NCBI GenBank assembly: GCA_029204225.1
Contig: CM055095.1
Span: forward strand, 17,741,561-17,805,560
From: Diphasiastrum complanatum
Lineage: Eukaryota > Streptophyta > Lycopodiopsida > Lycopodiales > Lycopodiaceae
DNA length: 64,000 nucleotides
Reading direction: 5' to 3'
Both the position numbers and the translations under genes were made by a program. Below the pieces are notes generated by a model that ran no database searches, was not told the DNA's origin, and saw only the letters and a list, made by a program, of their open reading frames with translations. Shown piece by piece: positions 51,270 through 61,342 of this stretch; position 1 is the stretch's first letter, and each line of letters opens with the position of its first letter.

Positions 51270-51917
51270 AAGTCGTGAGGTTCAAATTGGAAGAGAGACT
51301 GCAAAAGCTGTTGGGACCGCCGACAAAAGACCTTCGGAGCCGAGAGTGGATCGATCCGAAATGCAATCCGGCTCTTATTGCACTGTATCAGACGATGAAG
51401 GGCGTACGGTCGAGGCAGAGCAAATCCCTGATTTTGAGAGTGATGCAATTGTCAATCTAGATAATTTTGTAATTGATGACATCGGGTACATACGGGGTAA
51501 AAATACAATGTATCGTATAGAAAGCAAAAATATCCAGCGTGCCTCACTTTTCACGAACCAACGAGCTTTGGATCACTCATTTGATGAGAAGTTGTTTGTT
51601 GATTTGAGCAAGCCCAATAGTCCACCATTCGCATCAATCAACGTCACTTTAAGGCCAAGAAAGGTGATGAGGAAGAAGTTATTTTTGATGGCCCAATTAT
51701 GTTTGAAAAGATGTATTGCATATTCATGCATGTTGATAGAGAAGAGAATGAGCAGGTCTACATAGACACTTACCCAAAGGAGGTGGATCTCAATCCTGGA
51801 TCCAGATTGGATGGATTGTGTAAAAATCGCTTTTTGTCGTATTGTATTTTTGAGCCTATCAACGGTCAACATTTTTGTTATGCATGTAATGCATTGGCAA
51901 AGGTTGCATTAAATCAA
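51270..51917 (+). pseudogene. unrecognised coding segment A
   Basis: A plus-strand frame runs from about 51270 to 51660 (ordered segments include YCTVSDDEGRTVEAEQIPDF and IVNLDNFVIDDIGYIRG). After one frameshift near 51660 it continues at 51699 with CIFMHVDREENEQVYIDTYP and ends near 51917, where similarity-like codon texture switches to the opposite strand. The composition (acidic, balanced hydrophobic residues) is that of a real globular protein, not of a retrotransposon polyprotein. I cannot assign a family. A captured host gene fragment or an old endogenous virus-derived gene are both possible. Confidence 0.5.
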
Positions 51918-52617
51918 AATAGGATACATCCTCGGATATTTGATGCTACTTTTAGATTTGTGCATGCCAAGATATGTATATTTCCCAGTTTCATGCTCAG
52001 TATTGTGGACGTCAAGATATTTTTGTTTAATATTTTCTGCAACTGCTCTCAAGGGCTTAGGTATAACACCAATCAATTTTGAAGTTATACCTTTGCCTTT
52101 TCCATAGTGCGCTCTAACCCAATTCCGACAAAAAGTTAGGTCGATGATTTTTGAGAGTTGTTTTATGCTCTCTTTATGGTAGTCCACATCTGAAGGCAAG
52201 TCTTTTTCTGTAGTAAGCAGATACTGTACAACACTTAGTGCAGCCATCTCACGAACCATAAGAAGAACTCCGTCATCAATTTGTTTTTCTCTGTTTTTTC
52301 TTCCAAAATACAATTCTCCATTTACAAGCTTCTTTAGGATACGATCGCACATGGCATCCGGCATATACCTCAAACATATGGACAACCGAATAGATATCGG
52401 TTTGTTTTTTGTCTTATGCAGGTTCGTCGTAGCAAATTTGATCATTTACATACAATTTCATGACTTGCATATAATTATTGAATGTTTCGTCTGAACGAAA
52501 GATTATTATTGTGTACTCAAATTTCTCATACAAAGATGTAATTGTGTGTTGTCCTGACAAAGATCCAACATTATTAGTGCCAAGGACACCACGCAAACCG
52601 AGATAAAATGCTCTCAT
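51909..52617 (-). pseudogene. unrecognised coding segment B, opposite strand
   Basis: Two minus-strand frames, 52414-52617 and 51909-52445, abut with one shift near 52425 and together give about 240 codons. Internal segments include LYEKFEYTIIIFRSDETFNN, LRYMPDAMCDRILKKLVNGE and MVREMAALSVVQYLLTTEKD. The protein looks helical and basic overall. No domain is recognised. It is flanked on both sides by plus-strand segments A and C, so it may have been inverted relative to them, or the three come from a source with genes on both strands. Confidence 0.5.
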
Positions 52618-53284
52618 CTGTTTCAGTTACTCAAGACTTGGAGTCTTTAGACCTCAATTACATTTTGTCAATGGTCCGGCATTGTTTGATAACTTTCACG
52701 CCACAACACAAAGTTTGTGTGATTGTTCTCTTTTTGGATCACAACAGGAAAGAGGGTATCAAATCAAGCATCAAAGCAATGCATGATGTACGTTGTTCTA
52801 TTTTTGAGGGTTACTATGAGCTGGCAACTCTATTGAAAGAGAATAATATAATTGTTCCAAATCTGCAGTCTGTTTTATTTATTCTTTATAATGCTGAGTC
52901 CCCGATTGATGTCAGCGAGCGCGTACAAAGCAAATTTAAACTGTTGAGGTTGTGTTAGAAGATAGTGGAAAATCGGCAAAACATTTTGTGTCATGTAAGA
53001 CTAATCACAAAAAGAAAGCAAAGCATTGGCGAGGTGCTAGCAACATTATTGAATCCTTTTCTACTCCAAGTTGGTCTGTGTGCTTATATAGAATGTCATA
53101 TTGTGTGGTAGAGCTCATGAACAGCATCGGTCACACTATTGTGACTATCGATATTCCAAAAAATATAGATATCACACAGTCCTTTCTAGCGCATCAAGAC
53201 CGTTTGGAATCACCTTCAGATACAAATTTATCTGAAGATTCAAGTTCTGGGTCTGAGGAGTCTGATGAGGGTGATATGATGTAA
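52608..53284 (+). pseudogene. unrecognised coding segment C with acidic tail
   Basis: Plus-strand frame 52608-52958, then after a shift near 52950 frame 52952-53284, together about 225 codons ending at a TAA. The end is strongly acidic (LSEDSSSGSEESDEGDMM). The body is of ordinary globular composition, with no recognisable domain. With A and B it forms a 2-kb island of non-retrotransposon coding texture. Start and true gene limits are unknown. Confidence 0.5.
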
Positions 53285-53624
53285 ACGTAGAGACATTATA
53301 GTTTGTATTGGTTGTTATGCCTAAACAGTAAAGGCAAATTAAGTGCTTCGTACCTCAAGTGGTAGGGGTTGTTATCGCTAATGTTGACAATATAACAAAG
53401 GAATATAGTTTGAATAAAGATTTACTATTAATGTGTCATTTTTTATGAATGTTTCATATGATTTGAAAATGTTTTCTACTATGATATGTTTGTTAGAAGT
53501 TTTATAATATTTGTGTATGCATGAGTTTTATAGTACACAATCATGTCATACCCAATTCAAACGAAGTTCACATACTGCTAAATTATCGAATTTTTATAAA
53601 TGGACATTGTCATTAGGAATCGCA
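53285..53624. other. no gene seen
   Basis: 340 bp, AT-rich, between segment C and the minisatellite. A short ACCTCAAGTGGTAGGGGTTG has a faint tRNA-like look but no second half, so it is not called. Confidence 0.4.
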
Positions 53625-54405
53625 TTAGGGACCACAGAGGACCTTAGAGGGACCTCAGAGGACAGCAAGGGACCTCAGAGGACCGCAAGGGACCGCAGAG
53701 GACCGCATAGAGGACCGAGGTCGCAGAGGACCGCAGAGGTCGCAGAGGACCGCAGAGGGACTGCAGAGAATTCCGAACGTTCCACCGCGGCGGGAGGACC
53801 GCAAAGGATCACAGAGGATCACAGACGGACCGCATTAGGGACCACGGAGGACCGCAGAGACCGCAGAGGTCGCAGATGACCGTAGATGACCGTAGAGAAT
53901 TCCGAATATCCCGCCACGACGGGAGGACCGCAGAGGACTGCAGAGGACCATAGAGGTGGCAGATGACCACAGAGGTCGCAGAGGACCACAGAGGGACCGT
54001 AGAGAATTTCGAAAGTCCCGCCGCGGCGGAAAGGCCGTAGAGGATCATAGAGGTGGCAGATGACCGTAGAGGTCGCAAAGGTCGCAGAAGACCGCAAAGG
54101 ACACAGAGGTCGCATATGACCGTAGATGATTGCAGAGAACTCAAAACCTCTCGTCAGGGCGGGAGGACCGTAGAGGACCACAGACGGACCGCATTAGGGA
54201 CCATAGAGGATCGTAGATGACCTTAGAGGACCGTAGATGACCGCAGAGGTCGCAGATGACCGCAGAGGTCCCAGAGGACCGTAGAGGACCGCAGAGGTCG
54301 TAGAGGACCGCAGAGGTCGCAGAGGACCGCAGATGACCGTAGAGGTCGCAGAGATCGCAGAGGACCAGAGAGGGACAATATTAGGGACTGTAGAGGTCGC
54401 AGGTG
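53625..54405. repeat. GACCGCAGAGG-type minisatellite with higher-order structure
   Basis: About 780 bp of irregular 9-12-bp units of the type GAGGACCGCA and GAGGTCGCAGAT. At four places, near 53764, 53893, 54001 and 54130, the array is broken by a related spacer of the form AGAGAATTCCGAA followed by CCCGCC-CG-CGGGAGG. These spacers are 108-132 bp apart, so a larger repeat is superimposed on the short one. A CGCATTAGGGACCA block also recurs (53621, 53828, 54190). The GC content is far above that of the flanks. Apparent leucine/arginine-rich open frames across it come from the repeat. Confidence 0.93.
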
Positions 54406-54599
54406 ATCAATTAACATTTTGAAATTCTCTTGTCCATTTTTGAAAATGGATTTCGAGAAAGTCCAAAACTAATTGATACTGTGTTAATTGAACATTATTT
54501 ACAAAAAATACAAATACAGCTATTAAGATACATTCTCAAATAAAAGATATCATCTTATAATTCAACTATTGAATATCAAGAATGTCTAACTAATTAGGT

Positions 54600-55480
54600 T
54601 AAAACCCTTGTATATAGTTTCAATGTAGTATTTTGTGTTAAAACCTAAACATCGAGCATCATCCAAATTGAAACTTAAATATGACATAAATCAAACATCA
54701 TATGCAAATCAAAACTCAAATGAGGCATGAAAATTGAACATTATTTCTAAAACTTAAACATCAAACATCATATCCCATCTGAAACTTAATTAAGATATCT
54801 TTATTGAACATTATATTTAAATTGAAACTAAAACAAGACATTGAAAAGTGAGCATTATTTGTAAAAGCTTAACATCAAATATCATACCAAATTTTATCTT
54901 AAATAAGACATCCAAAGCGAACATCATATCCAAATTGAAAGTCAAATAAGACATTCAAAACTCGAATGAAAAGGATGTACTTTTGGTATTTACAATGCAC
55001 ATGGTTGTGCTTGGCTCAAAATGTTTTGTAAACGTCTTGGTAGAGGACGATTGAAACTATAACTGATGAATAGTTCTTCCTTACATTTAATAGTTTTGAT
55101 TGCACAAACCATTACATATGTAGCTTTCACATATCTAGAAAAATAATCTTCTTTTCCATTGGTGCATTCTTCAAAGTCACAATCAGTTAATGAAGGGTGA
55201 CAAATAGAACTATTTATATATGCCACGATGTTCAACATTATTCAAAGGGACATCAATGCTAGTCAAGGAAAATAAACCTAATCCCGCATTAGGAAATTAC
55301 TCACTAGGCTTAATTATGTACATATGGCCCCAATATGAAAATGATGTCCCACATAGGAGTAGTGGTACCGTATCAGGCCAACATGAATCTCTTTCTATCA
55401 AATGGCTTAACTAATGCATGTAGATGAGGAGGAAGGGGAGACTCGGTCAACAAATTTAAAACATTTTTGGACGAGTTGAT
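54600..55480 (-). mobile_element. second, internally deleted CACTA fragment
   Basis: 55225-55470 matches 19640-19880 of the larger CACTA element in the same orientation, with landmarks CAAAGGGACATCAATGCTAG and GGCCCCAATATGAAAATGAT. Left of it, 54600-54970 is an array of degenerate words like AAACTTAAACATCAAACATC, suggestive of subterminal motifs. No TNP2 catalytic region is present. A minus-strand frame at 54990-55238 (82 codons) has no known domain. Confidence 0.6.
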
Positions 55481-55639
55481 GTGAAGAATTTCAGATCATT
55501 AAGATCCAAAATATCCCTTTGATCTTTGGTTAGAAAGACAAGCAAATCACCAATCTTGCCAATGTAGAAAATCCAACATCTACACTATGAATGAGATGCA
55601 AACTCGAATAGATCTTGATCAAACATCAATCAACAAAAA

Positions 55640-56105
55640 CCAATGTTATTGTCTGTACAAAAATAGTAACTACTATATTTCACACGTGTGAGTCTAAAAA
55701 TAGCATTTAATGAACATTCTACACATAGAATTGCAAGATATCACAAGTATAGTGCACCAATGAATAGTAGAATCCAAGCGAACCATGTATAAGCATGAAT
55801 GAGATAAGAGAGAGAGTTTGTCTTCTCTTCCCACGAGTTACATCCTTTTATAATAGGTCCAAACCTAAACTCAAACTTTGGTTTCCCTCCATAACAAACT
55901 AGATTCAATGTCTCTACTAATCAAATTGAATCTCTCTAAAACTCATGTTCTATAGTTTTCCACACTTTTCAAAAGTGTTTATTCAAATGCTTTTAGAAGA
56001 ATATAACTTTTAAAAGTCAAACTTTAAGTCTAAAATGAAAATTGGCCTCAATTGCCAAATATACAAATATGACCAAAATAGTAAAACTAATTGAAATCTT
56101 TCACA
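55640..56105 (-). mobile_element. 3' LTR of a minus-strand LTR element
   Basis: On the minus strand the purine tract GAAGAGGGAG (56106-56115) is followed by TGTGAAAGATTTCAATT. The LTR contains CACACGTGTG at 55681-55690. Its far end is not resolved; similarity to the solo LTR family (GGCC-CAATTGCCAAAT-TAC-AAATATGACC) is faint. Internal sequence to its right (56116-56560) has no surviving coding domain. Confidence 0.5.
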
Positions 56106-56564
56106 CTCCCTCTTCAACTAGTTTAAGCATAGACTTTGAAAACACTCCAAGTGAAGTCCTATGCTTCATGGACAAGTCCTTTCCCAATGCTTTAAAGTAG
56201 CATCCATAATTTATATAGAGAATAGTGTCCACTAGAGATGCTTCACTATTTCTTATATATCAATTTTACACATCAAGATGTAGATAAAACATGAAGAACC
56301 AAATAGAATGTAAATGAGATGATTCCTCCATGCTATAAACTTTGAACTCTATGAAAAATTACAAAAACCAAACAATGAATGTGAGTAATAACCATTTTCT
56401 TTCTTGTATCCTCCCTCTTTGTCCTTTCTTGATATGTCTCCACCATAAAACTCCATGAATGAGCCTCCATCTCCATCTTGCCACAAGATGCCATCATCGC
56501 TTGATGAATTGATCATGAATGAGTGACATAATGAACCTCCAATATCTTCATTTCCATCTAGGAT

Positions 56565-57008
56565 CTAGGCTAGGGTTTCATTTTAGGGCAAGCAGGGTGA
56601 GTTAACTTCCTTATTACATGCTGAAAATCCACCTCACTTCAAGAAAGAAGTCGAATTTGCTATGTATTCCAAGCTCCCATAGTGAGAAGACAGAAAATTT
56701 TTGGAGCTCATTGGCAATCTCAAGCTAGTTCACTATGTACATTGAGTTTTTGTGATCCAAATGAAACCAAATCAATTTCTACTTGTTTCTCAGATTGAAG
56801 GCCGTACTACAGCCTGTAGTACACACGTGTGGGCTCGGATTTCAATGTTTATCAATGCTTTTGATTGTTAATGCTTGTTGTTTGTCAAATTGCCAATCTA
56901 GATCAACTTTTTTGTCTAGTTTTTTGATAGATTGTTAAGCAAGCACCCAATCACTCTTGTGGATCTTTTGTAGATCCATTTATGGTCCTAAAGTACAGTA
57001 CTTTCACA
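56565..57008 (+). repeat. LTR of the 9.3-kb family, second copy
   Basis: Same-orientation match to 9334-9751, ending ...ACAGTACTTTCACA. It contains CACACGTGTG at 56822-56831, which the 9.3-kb copy lacks. No primer-binding site follows, so it is a 3' LTR, a solo LTR or a fragment. Confidence 0.7.
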
Positions 57009-57337
57009 GAATCAGTACTATCTTTTATTGCGTTCAGGTTTGTCTTAGAATGTATGCATTTCTATAATTCTTCGCGACTGATTATTTGTTTGATAATTCA
57101 ATGCTTTAATGTTTGGCTACATAATCACTATAGTATTAATGATTTCAAAGCTAGTTACTATAAGATCGAACGTGATTTCAATCACTATTGTTTTGTTTGA
57201 AATTGATAGGCGTAGTCATGCATGAAGAAAGAGGAAGATAGTTTATTCTGCTACGCATGATAAGTTTTCTTTCTTGTCGTTCGAATTCGTTTTATTCGAT
57301 TCGTGTAGGCCTATCTTTTACACACATCTTTCCAACA
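57009..57337 (+). mobile_element. 5' LTR (left-truncated) of a copia element
   Basis: Ends ...ATCTTTCCAACA immediately before a primer-binding site. Its left part (57012-57135) matches 58627-58750, and its right part (57105-57230) matches 60750-60870, all in the same orientation. It therefore belongs to an LTR family present three times in this 4-kb stretch. The left end is cut by the adjoining 56565-57008 LTR. Confidence 0.7.
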
Positions 57338-57350
57338 TGATATCAGAGCG
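57338..57350 (+). other. primer-binding site for initiator tRNA-Met
   Basis: TGATATCAGAGCG, one mismatch from the TGGTATCAGAGC typical of plant copia elements, directly after the LTR end CCAACA. Confidence 0.85.
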
Positions 57351-57503
57351 TTGATTCTTCTTCAAGGCCTAATACTATATCAGAGCACAAGTTTTTATAC
57401 CTGATATCTTTTGTGATATCAAATTATTCTTCAGTTCAAATCAATTTGTTTCGGTATCTCCAAGCACGGTATCTCTCTTAACGACCACAATCTAAAATTC
57501 TAG

Positions 57504-58040
57504 ATGGATTCTCAAAGTAAAGCTGGTCTTATCGCAAACAAGTTGAATGAATCCAATTATCATTTATGGAAGTTGTGGGATGTTGTTACAAGTATCGAAG
57601 TGAAACCTGAAGACGACACAGACGACTCGAAATGGAAGTCGAAGGACGGTAAAGCTTTCGCGCTTATGATCCTCAATATATCAGATACTCAAATTGTTGA
57701 AGCTAAGACTTCGAAAGAAGCTTGGGACATCCTGAGCTCACTATATGATGTGAGAGACATAACTACCAAGTTACATCTTCGAAGAAAATTCTGCACACTC
57801 AAGATGTCGAATAATGATTATCTTCAGAATCATATTAACCAGTTTAAAAATCTCTTGCATTAGATGGCCACTGTCGAATCAGTCATAGACGATCAAGATG
57901 CAATTATGACATTGCTTTCAAGCCTGCCCTCTACATATGAGAGCTGGGTGATGATCATCACAATACATTCAGATTTAACTCTTACGAGGATTTTGGAATT
58001 AAGTCCATTGAAAGGAAGCAAGTTTATGTACCTATTCTGA
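57504..58040 (+). pseudogene. copia gag (UBN2-type capsid) remnant
   Basis: Starts MDSQSKAGLIANKLNESNYH with the LWKLWDVVTSIEV segment, then KAFALMILNISDTQIVEA, KEAWDILSSLYDVRDI and KLHLRRKFCTLKMSNNDYL, the usual N-terminal order of copia gag. A TAG at 57861-57863 interrupts it; the same frame continues with DDQDAIMTLLSSLPSTYESW, a hallmark gag motif, and degrades after about 58020. No zinc knuckle or pol follows: about 75 bp later comes a polypurine tract, so nearly the whole internal region was deleted. Confidence 0.9.
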
Positions 58041-58126
58041 GACCCTTGTTGGACTCCAATGTATATGTAATTGGCATAGGCCAATTGGTTTTGCATAATG
58101 ACAAGAAATATCCTTCAGAGGGGGGG

Positions 58127-58788
58127 ATCGCCATCTTGACCCCTCAGTGTTTTTGTTGTATGTGAATGAATTTATGTGATCCAATGTTTTCAAGTCTAAT
58201 TTGATTTCATTTAAGTTGATTCAAGACTAGCTTTATGTGAATGATAAATCAATAAGTCTACTAGCCTTTAAGACTTTAGGAGACACCTTCCCTTCGAATT
58301 CACAGTGTCCTACTATTGGACGTTGCTGCATTTGCTTTAGTATAAATAGCTGCTTATATTTCTGTATTATATCAAGCATTGTTGTGATCAAGAGATCAGC
58401 AAGTATTGAATAGTTAGCTCTCTCTCAAGCCTGCGAGCTTGAACACTCTTGAGCATTCTAGCTCACTTCTTTTGATTTTATTAGAGATTGCTAATGGGCT
58501 TACTTCTTATCAGTAGTTGTGTTTAATTCAGACTTTTATTTAGTCGCCCAGATATAGCTTAGAGTATGCAACTTCGATTCGCAAACTTGTTGTACTCATT
58601 GACATCTGTTTCGTTTCATACTAAATCAATACTATCTTTTTATTGCGTTCAGGTTTGTCTCAGAATGTATGCATTTCTATAATCCTTCACGGCAGATTAT
58701 TTGTCTGATAATTCAATGCTTAAATACTTGGCTACATAGTCACTATAGTACTGATAATTTTGTCGTACTATACCAACAGGGTTAATAT
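58127..58788 (+). mobile_element. LTR with TATA box following a polypurine tract
   Basis: The run CAGAGGGGGGG at 58116-58126 resembles a polypurine tract, and the sequence ends ...GTACTATACCAACA at 58788. A TATA-like GTATAAATAGC at about 58338 shows a plus-strand promoter. Its 58627-58750 part matches the 57012-57135 part of the 5' LTR. The exact left end is unclear because no TG directly follows the purine run. Confidence 0.55.
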
Positions 58789-59505
58789 AAATTTTATAGT
58801 AAATAATGTCATTCCCACAGAGGACAGCATTAGAAAGTTATGTTTTTGGTACAATTTATGACAAGTGGTTTCGAGTGTTATTCTGGTTGTCGATAGACAT
58901 TAAAAAGTAACCAGTACTACTTATGTTTGGGATGGGTAATGTTAATAAATTTAGAACAACAATCTGGCCTCTATCGAATTGAAGGAAGCGCATTCTACAG
59001 ATGAGATGTTATCAGAGTAGTACATCAATACTACACTCTGGCTGATTAAGGTGTCGACAGAGAATCGAGAATTGTTCGATGTATTTGCGACTGTGTAGAC
59101 AATTAATTAATCGTGTTCGTGAACTATTCGTTTCTAGACAGAAGTCCTCAATAACTAAAGCCCAAATTAATGGTTAAAGAACACGAAGAGTTTTAGAACA
59201 CATTAGAAACTTATGTCAATGCCAATCAGGAAAACAGATCAAAGACTCAATTCTTTAGACAGGGACTGTCATCTCATATGTATACATAGAGCTTTATTCA
59301 ATGATCGTGCTAGACTGTACCAAAGATAGTCGTTATTCGAGTGCCGAAAAGAAAGTATTCACGACAGACAAATAAGATGGTTTTAAGACAGTTCTTTAGA
59401 GCATGCTTTACAAAAACACAACAAACGATTGTAATGCACTAAAGCGTTTGTCTGATCAGAGAGTAATTCATAAAATACTTTAGAGATTGCTAGCAGACTC
59501 AAGAT
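58789..59505. other. no gene seen; probable gypsy non-coding sequence
   Basis: AT-rich, no domain on either strand. Because the sequence continues beyond the solo LTR into a minus-strand gypsy integrase tail (60326-60545), it is probably the non-coding 3' part of that gypsy element; inference only. Confidence 0.35.
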
Positions 59506-60325
59506 TGTTGATTTCACACGTGTGGATTGGCCACATGTACTTGTGATCTCCTAAGGTGTGTAGATGCACCAAGATCAAGACTAGATTGAGATTCAAGATC
59601 TATCTTTGATTCTATGGCAAAAACACACTACTACATGCATTCAATCACTTCCAACTCTCACTCACACGTGTGGGAAGTGTTCCAAAAGTAATCTAAGTGA
59701 AAACAAGCTTCTCTCCTTGGGTAGAGAGAGAAAATCATCAATAGCTCTCGGGTAGAGAGAGAAAGCTAGAAAATCACTTACACTCAAAATCCACTCAATC
59801 TCAAAATCAATTAGATCCAAATGAGGAGTACAATGATACTAGTAGATCCACGAGCTACCACTATGCTTAACTATGATTGGACCACACTTTGCCACCTCTT
59901 AATCCTATTGGACTATTGATCCATGCACCTCTAAATTCTATTGGACCATTTTCAAGCAAACCTCAAATTCTATTGGACCACTCATGGTTCCACCTCTAAA
60001 TCCTATTGGACCTCTTAAACTTCATCAAACAAAAGCATTTCACTTGTCTACACTCTAATTGGCACGAGTTTGGCCTCCTACTCTATTTTGGCTCAATAGT
60101 GGCATTACAAGTGGAAACGGATAATTTGCCATCTATGCCAAATTTGACCCTATCAACATCCTACACCTAAATGCTTGACTATGAAATTCTATGAGACCCC
60201 TATATTAAACATTTTGATTTACTTTACAATTCTCCACACTTGGGAACATCCTCCACACATGTGAGATTCACTTACAAACTTCTATCATAAAAAATACCAA
60301 GCTAGATTTTTGCCAATTTCTCACA
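59506..60325. mobile_element. solo LTR (820 bp) with perfect AAGAT target duplication
   Basis: Begins TGTTGATTTCACACG and ends TGCCAATTTCTCACA; AAGAT lies on both sides (59501-59505 and 60326-60330). It is the same family as the solo LTR at 6611-7412, sharing the ends, CTCTCGGGTAGAGAGAGAAA, GGGAACAT-CTCCACAC and CCAAGCTAGATTTT in the same order. It carries CACACGTGTG at 59515-59524 and 59663-59672. The interior holds several near-repeats of AAATTCTATTGGACCA (about 59890-60010). Confidence 0.93.
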
Positions 60326-60545
60326 AAGATCACTCACACTCAGCAGTGCGGAGAACATAGATAAGAGAATACGTGTAGGTAATAGTTCACCTTCAAGTGA
60401 TTGAAGTTGCACATAACCATTGTTAAACACTCTATGACTTTATACGGTCCAAGCCATTGCATATGGAGTTTTCTAGGGAACTTTTTATGGCGACTGTCAT
60501 ATATCAGCGCATAATCATCAGCTTTAAAATCACATTTTTTTATAT
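60326..60545 (-). pseudogene. gypsy integrase C-terminal fragment
   Basis: On the minus strand: KADDYALIYDSRHKKFPRKL then HMQWLGPYKVIEC, the D-VLLYDSR-KKFPGKL and RW-GPF-V motif (GPY/F module) at the C-terminus of Ty3/gypsy integrases, followed by QSLEGELLPTR-like sequence in a shifted frame. It is interrupted by the solo LTR at its left and is not contiguous with the gypsy pol at 60938-64000, which has its own GPY/F module. It is therefore from a separate element. Confidence 0.75.
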
Positions 60546-60605
60546 GACAGTGCAGAACTAAATTTGAAGTTCAAAGCATTCATGGATTTATATTAAGGAG
60601 GAGTG

Positions 60606-60895
60606 TTGGATTATTCTACTATTCGAGTGAGTCATCCGAATAATATCATGTCAGATTGTATGCTTCTATGTAGCTATTTGTAGCTGATGAACCTCTTATT
60701 GTTTCATTTGTTCTGTTGAATATATCAACACTACAATATTCAATACATCATTGTTTGGCTACGAGATCACTTTAGTGCTATTGATTTCAAAGTTGGTTGC
60801 TAAAAGATTGAATGTGACTACCATCATTACAGCTTTGTTCAATATTGATAGGCGTAGTCATGCACTAGAAAATAAAGCTTATTCCATTGTGCTCG
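60606..60895 (+). mobile_element. copia-type LTR after a polypurine tract
   Basis: TTAAGGAGGAG (60595-60605) is followed by TGTTGGATTATTCTAC. The part at 60750-60870 matches 57105-57230 of the 5' LTR, sharing ATTGATAGGCGTAGTCATGCA. This is plausibly the 3' LTR of the element whose gag lies at 57504. The right end is not resolved, being lost in the adjoining gypsy sequence. Confidence 0.65.
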
Positions 60896-60937
60896 ATAGG
60901 TCGCTCACGGTTTTTGACTTATTGAATCAACTCTTTT

Positions 60938-61342
60938 TCACTTTCCTCTTTTCAACAAATTCATCTTCGCATCTTTCATGATATTTTCGTACCATTTGGG
61001 TACCTTAGACTCAGGTGATACACTTCTTGGAGAGTATGTGTCCCAAGGAGTTTCCAAGAATTGGCTCTTGCTTCTAGCAGGTTTCTCTTTTGTTGCACCT
61101 ATTGGCAAATACCTTCCTCTAGGCTCATGAATTGGTGGTGTTCTCTCATACTCACCTTCTCGAGTTTCATTTTCATGTGCATCAACATGTGGAGCTTCTT
61201 CTTCGTCTCTTGGTTCACTTGATCGATTAGATTCGTGATCCAGCATAGGCCGTCGTACCAAGATTTGGATCTTAGCACCATCCACAGATTTGTCACTGTG
61301 GTCAAATGGGTGGTGGTTACTGGACACAGGTCGCATTGCCAA
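60938..61342 (-). pseudogene. hydrophilic open frame after the second RNase H
   Basis: A 134-codon minus-strand frame rich in Glu, Arg, Pro and His, with SNRSSEPRDEEEAPHVDAHE and the end SKVPKWYENIMKDAKMNLL. It partly overlaps the end of the archaeal-type RNase H in another frame. The VPKW-E--MKDA ending is reminiscent of linkers that precede reverse transcriptases. No function is assigned. Confidence 0.45.

Noticed and set aside
51275-51460. Alternative plus-strand frame starting MRFKLEERLQKLL
   Set aside because: The competing frame (YCTVSDDEGRTVEAEQ...) is longer and continues across the rest of segment A, so this one is probably a shadow.
53625-54405. Possible CRISPR-like array because of regular short repeats
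   Set aside because: Units are irregular 9-12 bp without unique spacers, in a plant nuclear context; it is a minisatellite.
53511-54417. Several Leu/Arg/Ser-rich open frames of 64-122 codons on both strands
   Set aside because: They follow the period of the GACCGCAGAGG minisatellite and have no start context or domain.
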